From assembly GCA_016630955.3 (NCBI GenBank), contig CM049986.1, positions 2,232,001 to 2,296,000 on the forward strand: a stretch of DNA of 64,000 nt. Direction: 5' to 3'. The notes beneath the pieces were generated by a model. That model did no database searches. It was not told the DNA's origin and saw only the letters and a program-made list of their open reading frames with translations. The translations under genes were made by a program, and so were the position numbers. Of the stretch, positions 9,249 through 20,102 are shown one piece after another (within the stretch, counting starts at the first letter, position 1; each line of letters opens with the position of its first letter). Origin of the DNA: Didymella arachidicola (Eukaryota; Ascomycota; Dothideomycetes; Pleosporales; Didymellaceae).

Positions 9249-12049
9249 ATGAGCGTCAACTATGTCCACGAGTCCCAGATGATGCCCTTGTATGCGGCCG
9301 ACCGCGAGCCCTCGACCACCGACGCCCCGAACTTCTCCCACCCGCACCCGCACACCCCCAAGAGCCTGCCGCACCGCATGCCCTCGGAGAAGTCGCTGCC
9401 GCTGCGCGAGCGCGGCCCCAATGGCAGCCAGCCCGCCAGGACGACCGCCCTGAACGCCCTGCCCGGCGCCCTGTCCAACGGCACCGCCCGCCAAGCCAGG
9501 CCCGCGAGCATCGACCGCCGCACCTCCCACGACGACGCCCGCCGCAGCCGCGCAGACGCCGACCGCGAGAGCATGCGCCAGAGCATCGACAGCCGCGCCA
9601 ACTCGGGCGACCTGCCTGTCCGCGACGACGGCTACTTTGCCTCGGTGCACAGCAGCGAGTCCAAGGACATGCTGGGCACCACGCACGTCAAGCTCGGCCA
9701 GCTGAACCCGCTCGACGGCACACGGGAGGCCCAGAAGGACTTTGTGCCCCACGTCTCCTCGCCCTCTGCCGCCGCCGACGCCAGCCTGCGCGTCCCCGGC
9801 TCGACGCACCGCGTGTCGGCGCCCCCGGCCTTCGACAACGACGGCGGCTCCACCACCGCCACACCCTCACCGTCACAGCCGCCCTACCGTCTCCAGCAGC
9901 GCCACACGCTCGAGGTCCCCAAGCTGTCCACGTCCCGCGCCCGTGATTCCCAGAACAACACCGACGACGTCGTCTCCGCGAGCGGGAGGTTCTCGCCAAC
10001 CACAGCCGCCCGCCGCCGCGGCTCCATGTCCCTTGTGCGTAGGGGCACACGGTCGATCAATTCAGACATGCACCTCGACGAAGTACCGCAGGACGAAGAC
10101 GCCGCGCGGTGGGCTGAACACATCCGCCAGAAGCGCGCCAGCAAACGGAAACGGAGAGAAGACGAGGACGAGGACCGCGTTGTCGTTGGTACCAAGGTCG
10201 ACCAGAATCACGTCAACTGGGTTACCGCCTACAACATGCTCACCGGCATCCGCTTTACCGTGTCGAGAACCAACGCCAAGATGGACCGCGAGCTCACCGA
10301 CGCTGACTTTGATGCTAAGCACAAGTTCTCCTTCGACATCACCGGCAACGAGCTCACCCCGTCCGCCAAATACGACTTCAAGTTCAAGGATTACGCACCC
10401 TGGGTTTTCCGTCATCTCCGTGGCATCTTCAAGCTAGACCCTGCTGACTACCTTGTATCACTAACAAGCAAGTACATCTTGTCTGAGCTCGGCTCGCCGG
10501 GCAAGAGTGGCAGTTTCTTCTATTTCTCCCGCGATTACAAATACATCATCAAGACGATCCACCACGCCGAACACAAATTCCTCAGGAAGATCCTAAAGGA
10601 CTACTACAACCACGTACAAGAAAACCCGAACACACTACTTTCTCAATTCTATGGCCTTCACCGCGTGAAGATACCTTACGGACGCAAAATTCACTTCGTC
10701 GTCATGAACAATTTGTTTCCCCCGCACCGAGATATCCACCGCACCTTCGATCTCAAGGGATCTACCATCGGGCGCGATTTCAAAGAGGAAGACCTCGAGA
10801 AGAACCCTCGGGCGACACTGAAGGATCTCAATTGGCTACGCAGGGATCTGCATCTGGAATTGGGGCCGACGAAGAAGGACGCTTTCATTGAGCAGATGCG
10901 AAAGGATGTGAAGCTGATGCAAAAGCTCCACATCATGGACTACTCGATGCTCATCGGTATTCATGATCTCGAAAAGGGCAATGAGGAAAACCTTCGCGAA
11001 AAGACGTTGAAGGTCTTTCAGCCAGGCGGCGAGGCCGCCGAGGAGCCTCAACCTAACCAGTTGATGCGCACCCCTTCGAAGCTGGAGACTGCTCGCAAGG
11101 CCCGAGAGCTTCGACAGTCAGTCAAGACTCAGAAACCAGTTCCCATGGAACAAACGTCCGCCAGGATGCCAGATGAATTAGAAGACTCTAAGAAGAATTT
11201 CTTTTTCTACTCCGATGATGGAGGTTTCCAGGCTACACATGAGGACGATCGTCCAGGAGAGGAGATCTACTACCTCGGAATCATTGACTGCTTGACACAT
11301 GTAAGTCTAGCTAGCGAATAGCTGCACCAAGGCAGAGGGACTAACACTTTCAGTACTCTATTATCAAACGGATGGAGCATTTTTTCAAGGGTCTTGCAAA
11401 CACAGAATCACAGATCTCCGCCATTCCTCCCGAACGCTATGGAGACCGCTTCATAAAATTCATTACTGGCGTTACCAAGACCAAGGAGGCCGCTGATCGC
11501 GAGAAGGCAGAGGCAGGCAACCCCGCTGCTGAAACCGTTGCTGGCATTTCGCGCAGCTCCACTGACCGTGTGATGGAAAAGGCCGAACACCAAGCTGAGA
11601 AGACACAACGCAACGGCGCCCCTGAACAGCATGTTCCCAATCTCCAAATGCGCGCCGTCCGCAGCCCGTCCGCCGAACGCGGCGAGATCGGAACCACACT
11701 CCCCGTCGTCGAAGAAGCAGGCGAAGCCTCCAGTCTAGGCGGTCGCAGCAATCGCTCGCACGATGCACCAACCCGCTCTCCACCAGTGCCGCCGACCGAG
11801 GAGGTACATGCCACACCCCTTCAACGACCACTGGCACGAGACGTAGAGCACGGCAGGCCACCACCGACGCCACCCAAAGACTCCGCCACCGGCAGCGAGG
11901 AGCGACCGCCCACACCTCCCAAAGACGACCACTACCCGCACAACAGGCACTCTGGGCCACCGACACCGCCAAAGGAAGCCAAAGGGAGGAGCAGTGTGGA
12001 CAAAGAATTGCCTCGGACACCGCTGGAAACCACAATCCGGGTCAACTAA
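9249..12049 (+). CDS. MSS4: phosphatidylinositol-4-phosphate 5-kinase, 915 aa
   Basis: Makes PI(4,5)P2 from PI4P at the plasma membrane. Two exons, 9249-11300 and 11354-12049, join in phase through a GTAAGT...TTTCAG intron. The first ATG in the frame is at 9249 (MSVNYVHESQMMPLY); upstream codons are open but lack an ATG. Residues 1-310 are low-complexity, Ser/Pro/Arg-rich. The lipid kinase domain spans about 315-720, with GSPGKSGSFFYFSRD (nucleotide-binding loop), FDLKGSTIGRD, MDYSMLIGIHDLEKG (catalytic loop) and YYLGIIDCLTHYSIIKR, where the equivalent of DFG is IID and the specificity segment follows. The splice site cuts right after this IID. The C-terminal tail after about 850 carries three PPTPPK repeats, unusual for the core enzyme and possible SH3-domain sites. 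The identity is secure; the exact N-terminus is less so. Confidence 0.95.
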
Positions 12050-12792
12050 ACTGGTCCCTTAGTCATAAACAGCCTGTCAGATAGCCCTCACTGGCCGACG
12101 CGCAATTTTTCAAAAAGGATCTCACGCACACATTGCCTACCGAACTGGATGGAATCGCCCTTTTTCTTTTACTCATTCTTGCAAGCGAATGCATGATACC
12201 AAATACCACGAGCACTCTGTCTTCCGTCCCGCACCATGCTCATGGCAGAGCACGAGTCGTTCTTCATAGCTTTCCTTTGTCGTTGTTTTTCCATCTCCAT
12301 CAGCTTCTTACTCTTTTCACGGATTGGATGGCGAAACGGCTCTGCTCACTCCGGGCTCCAGTTGATTCTCGACATTACTTACTTCTCCTTATGTTTGTGC
12401 TTTCTTCTTGAGCGGCATTGCTAGCTATTGGCGTTGAGCTGTTAGATTTCTTTTCTGAACTTGTGGGGGAGAATAGCGTGTTGCATGGAGAGAAGGGGCT
12501 TCTTGTAGTATAATTAGGGTGGCTTGGCAGCGGTAGAATGCGCAGAGTTGGATTGCGAGATGATTGCGCCAGAGTAGATAGGAATCAGAACAAGTGTATA
12601 CAATAGCGTGGTGCTCTGCTTGACCTCAACACATACACAATTAAATCTTGCCCTGGAGCACGGAACACAGCGCATCATTGTCATCATCGCATTAGACATG
12701 CAGCCAACCGTGTGTGCAGCATGAAGATCCAGACCAAAAGGTCTACCTCTATGTAGTGTACAAAGTCACTCTCTGCCCTTGCTGGCGTGCGC
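12050..12792. other. intergenic between convergent MSS4 and RPT3
   Basis: Holds the 3' ends of both genes. It includes pyrimidine-rich stretches and several AT-rich tracts near 12100-12550, but no coding signal that I accept. Confidence 0.4.
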
Positions 12793-14161
12793 TTACTTGT
12801 AGAAGTCAAACTTGTCAGCCTCGGTCGTCCCCTTGACCTGGCTAGTGTATGCCTCTTCCAGGTCGGCCTGGATGATGTTGTACCTGTTCTTTCTGACAGC
12901 CCGCAGGCCAGCCTCCTGCATAATGGCAGCGATAATAGCTCCAGACAAGGGGTCGTTGCGCACGATCAAGCTGTCCATGTCCACCTCGGGCGACAAGCTC
13001 ATCTTTCCTGCGATCGTGGAGAAGATAAGGCGACGCTCGCGGCGGTCTCGCAGCGAAGGGAACTCGATCTTTCGGTCGAGACGACCAGGTCGCAGCAGCG
13101 CAGGATCGAGTGTGTCGGCACGGTTGGTGGCCATGATGACCTTGACGTTGGAGGTCTGGTCAAAACCATCCATCTGGTTCAGAAGCTCGAGCAGAATACG
13201 CTGGACTTCTCGATCGGCACCTGTCTGCGCATCGAAACGCTTTGTAGCAATGGCGTCGATCTCATCGATGAAGATGATGGAGGGAGAGTTCTCGCGTGCC
13301 ATTCTGAAGACGTCACGAACCATGCGCGGCCCCTCACCCAGGTACTTCTGTACAAACTCAGATCCTACCACACGAATGAAAGACGCTGTTGTGCTGTTCG
13401 CGACGGCCTTGACCAGCATAGTTTTTCCTGTTCCGGGGGGGCCATAGAGCAACACACCGCGCGGTGGGTCGATACCAATCTGCTTGTACAGGTCGAAGTG
13501 GGTGAGGGGCAGCTCAACAGCTTCTCTGATCTCCTGCTTCTGCATATCCAGACCACCAACATCAGCATATGTCACGTCGGGCTTCTCGTCCTGTCCAAGC
13601 ATGGCGATCGAGGAATCAGCCTCGGGAGGCAGGATGTCGACAAGCGCATTTGAGTGGCGGTGGAGGGCGACGGATGATGACGGCTTGAGGAGTTCACGGT
13701 CGAGTGTGGAGAGGATGCGGACGACGTAGTTCGAGCCGGTTGAGGACTGTACGATACCGGTGCTGAGGTTCTTTAGCTGTAAGCGCCTAACGTGAAGCGT
13801 CATTCAACATACTTTTGGTCGATGGCCTCCATGAATTGCCCGATTACGAGCGGCACACTCTGAATGCGCTTGATCTCCTCTTGTGCCCTCACGAGCTCGC
13901 GCTTCAAGCTTCGCTGTTCATCCTTGATATACTCTTCCTGAAGGTGGATGTACCTATGCCTGTTAGCTATCGGTAGCTACAGTGGAAGGGCGGGCAGTGT
14001 ACGAACTCTAGTTGTCTCTGGAGCTTCTTGAAGGTGGAGTAGTCATCGTCGCCATCTGTGGTGAAGCCCTCCAATGTGTCAAAGTTCGGTATCGAGGAAG
14101 GGAGCTGCTTCTTGTGCGGCGGTACGGCGTTCAGCGGGTTCTCGACGACGGCGTCAGCCAT
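12793..14161 (-). CDS. RPT3: 26S proteasome regulatory subunit Rpt3 (AAA ATPase), 421 aa
   Basis: One of six AAA ATPases of the 19S base that unfold ubiquitinated substrates and open the 20S gate. Three exons, 14161-14007, 13953-13813 and 13762-12793, sum to 1266 nt. The start is MADAVVENPLNAVPPHKK. An N-terminal coiled coil (QEEYIKDEQRSLKREL) precedes the OB-type region (GIVQSSTGSNYVVRILS). The AAA module has Walker A GPPGTGKT, Walker B IIFIDEIDAI and arginine fingers in RPGRLDRK. It ends FDFYK, the hydrophobic-Tyr-X tail that docks into the 20S alpha ring. The segment LHRHSNALVDILPPEADSSI is diagnostic for Rpt3 among the six paralogues. The first donor is an unusual GTTCGT, chosen because it alone restores the conserved join. 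RPT3 and the SWI1 gene are divergent. Confidence 0.97.
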
Positions 14162-15481
14162 GGCGGGCGATACGTATGGTGCGTTGTTGGTGACAAATAG
14201 TAGAGAGCGTTAGATGAATGTGGCGAGAACGGTGTATGGGTGATGGGGTGCTACAAGGGTGAGGGCGTTGTTTGCCTTTCGCAATGCTGATGAAGCTCGT
14301 GGAAGGCGTCGGTCGGCGCGTCGGCGTCTCTGCCTTTGCCAAGGCCAGAGTCACGTGCATCCACCGCAATCACTGGAAGCAAGGTTCGTGAGTCCGGCGT
14401 CGAGTCACGACTGCGTACAGAAGTGTTTGTTACACTTGAATCTACACAGCACACATTGTCGTTGAGTCTACAGCCCTCTTTGAGATCTGAGGTGGCTGTC
14501 ACGCGATTGGTGCACAGTGATCAGCACTACGATATGCAGGAGCAGATCAGAATGCTGAGTTAAGCTCAGGACTTGAACAGAGGCAACAGGAGACCGATCA
14601 GCACACTGGCTCCTTGCCGAAACACCATGTTCGGCCTCAGATAAGCGAAAGTCACATCAGCTCGCGGGGACGAGTGGGCAGACGGGGCATGGCGCGGCTG
14701 GGCTGGGCGAGTCTGAGCGGTCTTTGACAAGGCCGCGAAAGACAGGAACTTTCAGGAAGCACGCCTCCCAGCAATCCAGGTGATGTAATAAGTGGAGAGA
14801 GACATGTGTTCCCGTGTAACGGCCAGATCAGATCAACCGGCTCCGGGGGGGTCGATCCAGTTAGTGCAGGCTTGTGAGTGCCGGGCAATGCAGCCACTCC
14901 ACTGGTTATAATGCGACAAACGCGTGTTCTGGAATTTCGCGACTGTGCATGCTTCCGTAGAGCTTCGAGAAAGCGCTGTCCATTGCTGCTTGTTGTTGCT
15001 CTCTCGGTGCGGCCGCCTCCAGCGCTCCCATCTGTAGACGCCTGAGCGGCAATTGGCTCGTCGCCTGACTAAGCCGGAGCGCGAGCGAGCGGCCGGGGCG
15101 CTCCTGCCTTCTCATCAACCTCATCGCGTCGAAGGAGCGTGCGCTACGTGACTTCCAGTCGACCACCCATCCCGAGCATTCCCCGCACATTGTCCTGATG
15201 AGGATACCCTGATGAGGATATCCCTCTAGCGCCTATCGTTTGTCGCGCGACGTACGTCCTTCCTGGCTCCTTCCCCTTGTGCTCGTCCCTCCCTGCGTTG
15301 GGTCTGGTGCTGCAGCCATTAGTCGCGTCTCTCTCACATCAACATGCGTGCTGACGTTACCATACAGTGCATCGAATGCCTCCACGCGCAACCAGCGCAC
15401 CTTGAACTAGCCGTCACGCACCCCGCCGCATCATTGCTCATTTACGTCGCCGCAAGCGTCACATTCCTCTAGCCGCGCAAT
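14162..15481. other. divergent promoter region between RPT3 and SWI1
   Basis: About 1.3 kb without a convincing coding frame. GGTGACAAA at 14189-14197, about 30 bp upstream of the RPT3 start codon, is one base from the proteasome control element GGTGGCAAA known from yeast; this is suggestive only. A short direct repeat CTGATGAGGATA occurs twice near 15196-15221. Confidence 0.4.
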
Positions 15482-18400
15482 ATGGACTTCCAATCGCCCC
15501 AGCAGAACGGCATGTACGACCCGTCGAGCTTCATTGACCCCAATGCGCTTGCGAACCCGCAGATGAACGGCGCGCGCGGCTTCCCCGGGAATCAAATGCC
15601 CACGGGCATCAAGCGCGACAGCTTAGGGAATCCCATGTCGCGCTCCCAGACACCGTCGCAACCCCAATTCGGTCTCCAGCAGCAGCAAGGCTTCACACAC
15701 ACCCCATCGCCGACCATGTCGAATCAGAACTTCATGCAGGGACAGATGGGACAGCAAATGGGGCAGCAGAGGATGCAGACATCATCGCCCGCGCAGAACC
15801 CAAATGGACAGCAGATGTCGCCTATGGGCTTCCAGGGCAATGCCATGAACCAACAATTCAACCAGAACGCCGGCGGCCAGTTCCCTGTCCAGTCAGTGCA
15901 GTTATCGCAGAATCTCCAAGAACGACAGCTCCAGGCGCAAAGACAGTACGCGATGCGTTTGCAGCAGCAAGCGCAACAGTCGCAGCAACAGCAGATGGGG
16001 GGAACCATGGGGAACCTGGCGGCAGCCAACATGGCCGCGCAACAGCGACATCAGTCCGGGCAGATGCCAAGTGGAATGCAGCACCCCGGCATGCGGCCAA
16101 ATCCCATGCAGGCACAGGCACAGGCACAGGCACAAGCGCAGGCGCAGGTACAGGCACAGGCGCAGGTGCAAGCGCAAGCACAGGCACAGCAAAACCCTCA
16201 ACTCGCTCTGCAGCACTTCACTAAGAACGTCGGTGCGCTTATGCAACAACACAACCGGCCCTTCAATCCGAACCCTACAGTCGCTGGACGCGTAATTAAC
16301 TTGCAGAACCTCTATCGGACAGTCATGCAGTTCAAGGGCTATCGATTCGTAACACAGTCGCAAGGATGGCCGCGTGTTGCACAAGTCATGGGGATACCAC
16401 CGCAACAATTCCCAACCGCACCAGAGGAACTTCGGGTAACATATGAAAACAACTTGGGCATCTACGAGCAGGCCTATGTGGCTAGGCAGAATCAAATGAA
16501 GGGCGTCATGCCTGGGCAAAACCAGATGGGCGCTCAGATAGGCTCACAGATGTCACCGACAAGACCAGGAATGCCTGGTACCCCTCAGAACGCAGCGCAG
16601 CAGGAATATCTCCAGCAACTACAGCGGACGAAAGAGGCTATGCAACAACAACAGCAGCAGCAGCAGCAGCAACAACAACATCATCAGCATCAACATCAGC
16701 ATCAACACCAACAGCAGCAGCAACAGCAACAGCAGCAGCAGAGGCAGTCGATACCGCCAACCCCACAGCAGGCTCAATTCGGCGCAACGCCCGCACCGCA
16801 GCAGTCGACTCCCCTACAGAATAATGCGCAGCTCCCTGATCTGAACGGGCGAAGCACACCACAAGCGGACATGAGTGCGCGGAAGAGCATGAGCAGGCAA
16901 TTGGAAGGCACGCCGGTGCAAAGCCAGGAACCTACGAACGCGACAGCAACGCCTATCAAGGAGGAGCCCGCAGCTGCTCAGGCCCCTCCAGCTGCCGAGA
17001 TCGTCGAGAAGCGACAGCCGGTGATTGAGCAGGATGATGGCACTCGTGTGTATCAGCCAGCTTACCGAACACAAGACACCTGGGGCGGCCTTGACTTCGA
17101 CTCGGACAACTTCAAGAATATGATTGAGATGATTGTCAACTACAAGCCAAACGTTCCGTTATTACACGAAGCCGGCATAATCGACATACGGGCTCTGACC
17201 ATGAGTCTTCGATCTGGACTGCATGCAGAAATAAGACTGGCATTGGACACCCTATCGAAGATCACGTACGACAACAACGTTCAGCTGGACTTGGGGCAAT
17301 GCGAGGATCTAGTGGACGTATTGGTCGAGTTCGCAGAAGAGCAATTGGAAGTGCTCGGAAACGACAACCCCGAAGTGACCGACATTCTGGATCTTACACC
17401 TTACGAGGACGTCATGCATCATTGCAGGGCAGAGGCTGCAACTTTGCAAGAACTTCCGGAAGTGGGAACGAAGGAATACACTCTCGACCGAACGGCAGAC
17501 CGACTACTGGCAATTACAATGATATTGCGCAACCTTTCCTTCCTAGAAGTCAATCATGTGTCACTAGTCAGCCCCACGGTATTGAAGTTCTTGTCGAACT
17601 TTATTCGCCTCGTCGGCACTCGCGTTTTGCTGCTACGCTCTCATATCAACACGTTCGACTTCATGAAGGACCTTATAACGCTATTCTCCAACACAAGCGC
17701 CAAGATCTCCTTGCCATCCCGTGAGGATGCCTACGCTATTCTGCACTTCTTGTGCGCCTTCGCACCTGTACCTCGCCCAGGCAGTCCTGTCAAGTTCACG
17801 CCCTTCAGCCCGCAAACACATCGGTATCTCCCATCAGCTGTCGACAGTCTAGCCAAGCTGCTCGCTCGCGACGACCCCAATCGGACATACTACAAGCAAA
17901 TTTTCGTCAACGAAGCAACCTCAAGTCCGCCTTACGATCTTTTGACGCGGGCATTTGCGCTGGCTATTTCTGTCGTTCCTGATCGCAACTACATTGAGAA
18001 CAAGATGTATCAGATGAAGGAGGCACGTCCTAAAGAGGTCCGCATGTTTGAGGCACGTATCGCCGAGTCACGCAAAGCATACCTGATGCAGGGCATGCTC
18101 GCAGCCGATATTCTTGCCAGTCTAGCACCCGGCCCCGAAAGTGGCATCTGCCGTTCCTGGCTAGAATCCGATGACGGCTGGGCAAATAGTCTGCTCAAGT
18201 TCGCGATGTCGCTTTCGGCCACGGATGCAGCAATCCAACAGCCACCTCCACCACCAGCCCACCGCGGCCAAAGACCGATGGAGCCCGATCGTGAGGGCTT
18301 TCAGCTCATTGTACATCGTGCATTGTCGACGTTGAAGCGCTTGGGCGACAAGTCAAAGGGCGGCGACGTACTAGTCAAGAGCGTAGAGGTCAACGGCGCG

Positions 18401-18592
18401 TCGAGCGACGAGGACGAAGACGGCGATGACGATGAGTTGGACATGGAAGACTTCAGCTTCCACGGTACACAATGGAAAGTCAAAGCAGACTTTCTCCCGC
18501 GTCGGGAGACCATGCTCGGCGCGCTACTTACGTCCAACCTGGACGTCAGGAGTTTGAATCAATTTTGCAAGATCGGGTATCTGGATGAGTGA
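15482..18592 (+). CDS. SWI1: SWI/SNF chromatin-remodelling complex subunit Swi1 (ARID domain), 1036 aa
   Basis: Non-catalytic, DNA-binding subunit of SWI/SNF in the nucleus. A single exon from the ATG at 15482 (MDFQSPQQNGMYDPSSF). Residues 1-235 are Gln/Met/Asn-rich. An Ala-Gln dipeptide tract (about 210-235) runs into the ARID fold (about 237-340) with FNPNPTVAGRVINLQNLYR, GWPRVAQVMGIPPQQFP and LGIYEQAYV, matching the ARID helices. A poly-Gln/His tract follows at about 385-420. A conserved C-terminal region (about 530-1036) begins AYRTQDTWGGLDFDSDN and contains an armadillo-like helical repeat and an acidic stretch (SSDEDEDGDDDELDMED). This matches fungal Swi1 and animal BAF250 in order. The Gln-rich N-terminus resembles that of yeast Swi1, which can form a prion. 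Confidence 0.93.
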   Translation: MDFQSPQQNGMYDPSSFIDPNALANPQMNGARGFPGNQMPTGIKRDSLGNPMSRSQTPSQPQFGLQQQQGFTHTPSPTMSNQNFMQGQMGQQMGQQRMQTSSPAQNPNGQQMSPMGFQGNAMNQQFNQNAGGQFPVQSVQLSQNLQERQLQAQRQYAMRLQQQAQQSQQQQMGGTMGNLAAANMAAQQRHQSGQMPSGMQHPGMRPNPMQAQAQAQAQAQAQVQAQAQVQAQAQAQQNPQLALQHFTKNVGALMQQHNRPFNPNPTVAGRVINLQNLYRTVMQFKGYRFVTQSQGWPRVAQVMGIPPQQFPTAPEELRVTYENNLGIYEQAYVARQNQMKGVMPGQNQMGAQIGSQMSPTRPGMPGTPQNAAQQEYLQQLQRTKEAMQQQQQQQQQQQQHHQHQHQHQHQQQQQQQQQQQRQSIPPTPQQAQFGATPAPQQSTPLQNNAQLPDLNGRSTPQADMSARKSMSRQLEGTPVQSQEPTNATATPIKEEPAAAQAPPAAEIVEKRQPVIEQDDGTRVYQPAYRTQDTWGGLDFDSDNFKNMIEMIVNYKPNVPLLHEAGIIDIRALTMSLRSGLHAEIRLALDTLSKITYDNNVQLDLGQCEDLVDVLVEFAEEQLEVLGNDNPEVTDILDLTPYEDVMHHCRAEAATLQELPEVGTKEYTLDRTADRLLAITMILRNLSFLEVNHVSLVSPTVLKFLSNFIRLVGTRVLLLRSHINTFDFMKDLITLFSNTSAKISLPSREDAYAILHFLCAFAPVPRPGSPVKFTPFSPQTHRYLPSAVDSLAKLLARDDPNRTYYKQIFVNEATSSPPYDLLTRAFALAISVVPDRNYIENKMYQMKEARPKEVRMFEARIAESRKAYLMQGMLAADILASLAPGPESGICRSWLESDDGWANSLLKFAMSLSATDAAIQQPPPPPAHRGQRPMEPDREGFQLIVHRALSTLKRLGDKSKGGDVLVKSVEVNGASSDEDEDGDDDELDMEDFSFHGTQWKVKADFLPRRETMLGALLTSNLDVRSLNQFCKIGYLDE
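16111..16190 (+). repeat. CAGGCA hexamer repeat coding for (Gln-Ala)n
   Basis: About thirteen imperfect CAGGCA or CARGCN units inside the SWI1 coding region, encoding alternating Gln and Ala with two Val interruptions. It lies directly before the ARID domain. Confidence 0.85.
16642..16743 (+). repeat. CAG/CAA/CAT triplet repeat coding for poly-Gln/His
   Basis: In-frame mixed triplets inside SWI1 encode about a dozen Gln, then alternating His-Gln, then about a dozen Gln. Mixed codons suggest an old tract maintained at the protein level, still likely to vary in length. Confidence 0.85.
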
Positions 18593-20102
18593 ATGGTGTT
18601 TTGGGTGTGCAACGGCGAAAATCGCGGTGTCGTGTACCGCGTAGCGGCTTGCATTGGAGGCTTCTTTGGGACGGTTGCATTGCGCGTGCAAGCTTTGACT
18701 TGGTCTCCTTAGAGATCGAAACTGCATAGGCATAATCGCCCTTTTTCTGAATGTAACTTTGTACAATTGAGAATACTGCCGCCGACGGCATGCTTCGTCC
18801 GGATCTTACTCTTGCCAGACCACTTGCTGTAGCTCCCTTGCCACGATATCACGGTTGGTCAATAGGCTTGAACAGAAATAGCGCCCTGGAGCGTCAGAGC
18901 TGGTCGACTGTCAATGCTAGTTGTCTTGCAGTCGTAGCTCTGGTGGATAACTAGGTCCTGCCGATGTGACCGCTCCTATGAACCCTGCGCCGGCGGGTGC
19001 GGCTCCGCCCGGGCTGATGTTATTTTCGTCGCAACTATGGCTAGTGTGGCTCGTATAGCCACGTTGTGGTAGAAGTGGTCTACCGTACTGTAAGGATTGC
19101 AGGACTGTGTTTTGTGCGTTGTGGAATGCAAATCGACACGTCGAAATGCCTCGATGAATCCAGGAGCGCGCTTGGACTGCTGCACGCATGAGCACCTCAT
19201 GAGCAGCTCATAAGCCCCTGATGGCCAGCATGGGTCTGTCACGACTGATCGTTATTAGCGCACGTAGATCTTCCGTGCGCCTTCTCGTGTGTTGCCAGAC
19301 AAGTAATCGTACTGCCAGACTCATGAAGTCATGGTAAGTTTCGATATCAGTGTGCGCAGCAACAGCGAACTAAACCATGTAACCTCGTATCAATGCCGTC
19401 GCTTGAAAGTGATCCCAGGTGACCTGGCCGCTGGCAATACGAGCAATGACAATATGTGTTGAACGTCTCCATGGACTACTCGGCCTCGCAGTGCCGGCAG
19501 CGAGCTTAGACATTTGGGGTTCTATTCTTGTCCGGGACTACTCGGCATGACCAATCTCAACGCTCGGAGATTTAGTAGTGCATAAGAATGGCAGTCGGCT
19601 AGCCATTCCAGGGTAGACTGCCGAGCAGAGATCGCTTGCTAGCTTTCTTGTAGCCTCGCGTTGTGGCGACTCAACGTCACTCCAAGCAGCGTTGATTCGA
19701 CCAATCTTACAAGGGGGCATATGCACAGTAGACCCGAGCTCGGAAAGATGCATTTGCTTCACGCTGGCTGTGGCACATTCCACATCATAGACACAAAATG
19801 TGGGGAACACAAGCGGGCAGACCACCTTTGCTCTCGTGTTTGGGCTGGATGACTTCATACACTTGCAGAACGGGCCATCGTACGAGAACACCAGCCTCAT
19901 CAGCCTCGGCAATGTCGGTGGTATAGTAATGAAATTCTACTACCAGCACTTGACCCAGTAAATATACATAAGCCGAGTCTGCCCTCCTGTGAAAACATTA
20001 TCATCACAACATCAACACATCAAGCCACTACTCAACACTAAACGCTCCAACATCACTTCAAACGTCAGCAAAACGAACATCCAATTACTCAATTCAATCA
20101 AA
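18593..20102. other. intergenic, SWI1 3' flank and promoter of the PhiA-like gene
   Basis: No convincing gene. Frames near 18917-19195 and 19538-19912 on the minus strand have compositions like random sequence. The last 150 bp contain a TATA-like element and a long AC-rich leader before the secreted-protein gene. Confidence 0.4.
19960..19971 (+). promoter_or_regulatory. TATA-like element of the PhiA-like gene
   Basis: AAATATACATAA lies about 135 bp upstream of the ATG at 20103. The region between is AC-rich and lacks ATG triplets until the start, as in leaders of strongly expressed fungal genes. Confidence 0.4.

Noticed and set aside
8769..9809. Long minus-strand open frame (346 codons) antisense to MSS4
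   Set aside because: It is a mirror of the GC-rich, codon-biased kinase exon and the microsatellites. Its product is Ala/Gly/Val/Arg-rich with no family signature.
12787..13653. Long plus-strand open frame (288 codons) antisense to RPT3
   Set aside because: It lies wholly opposite a certain AAA ATPase gene. The absence of stops follows from codon bias.
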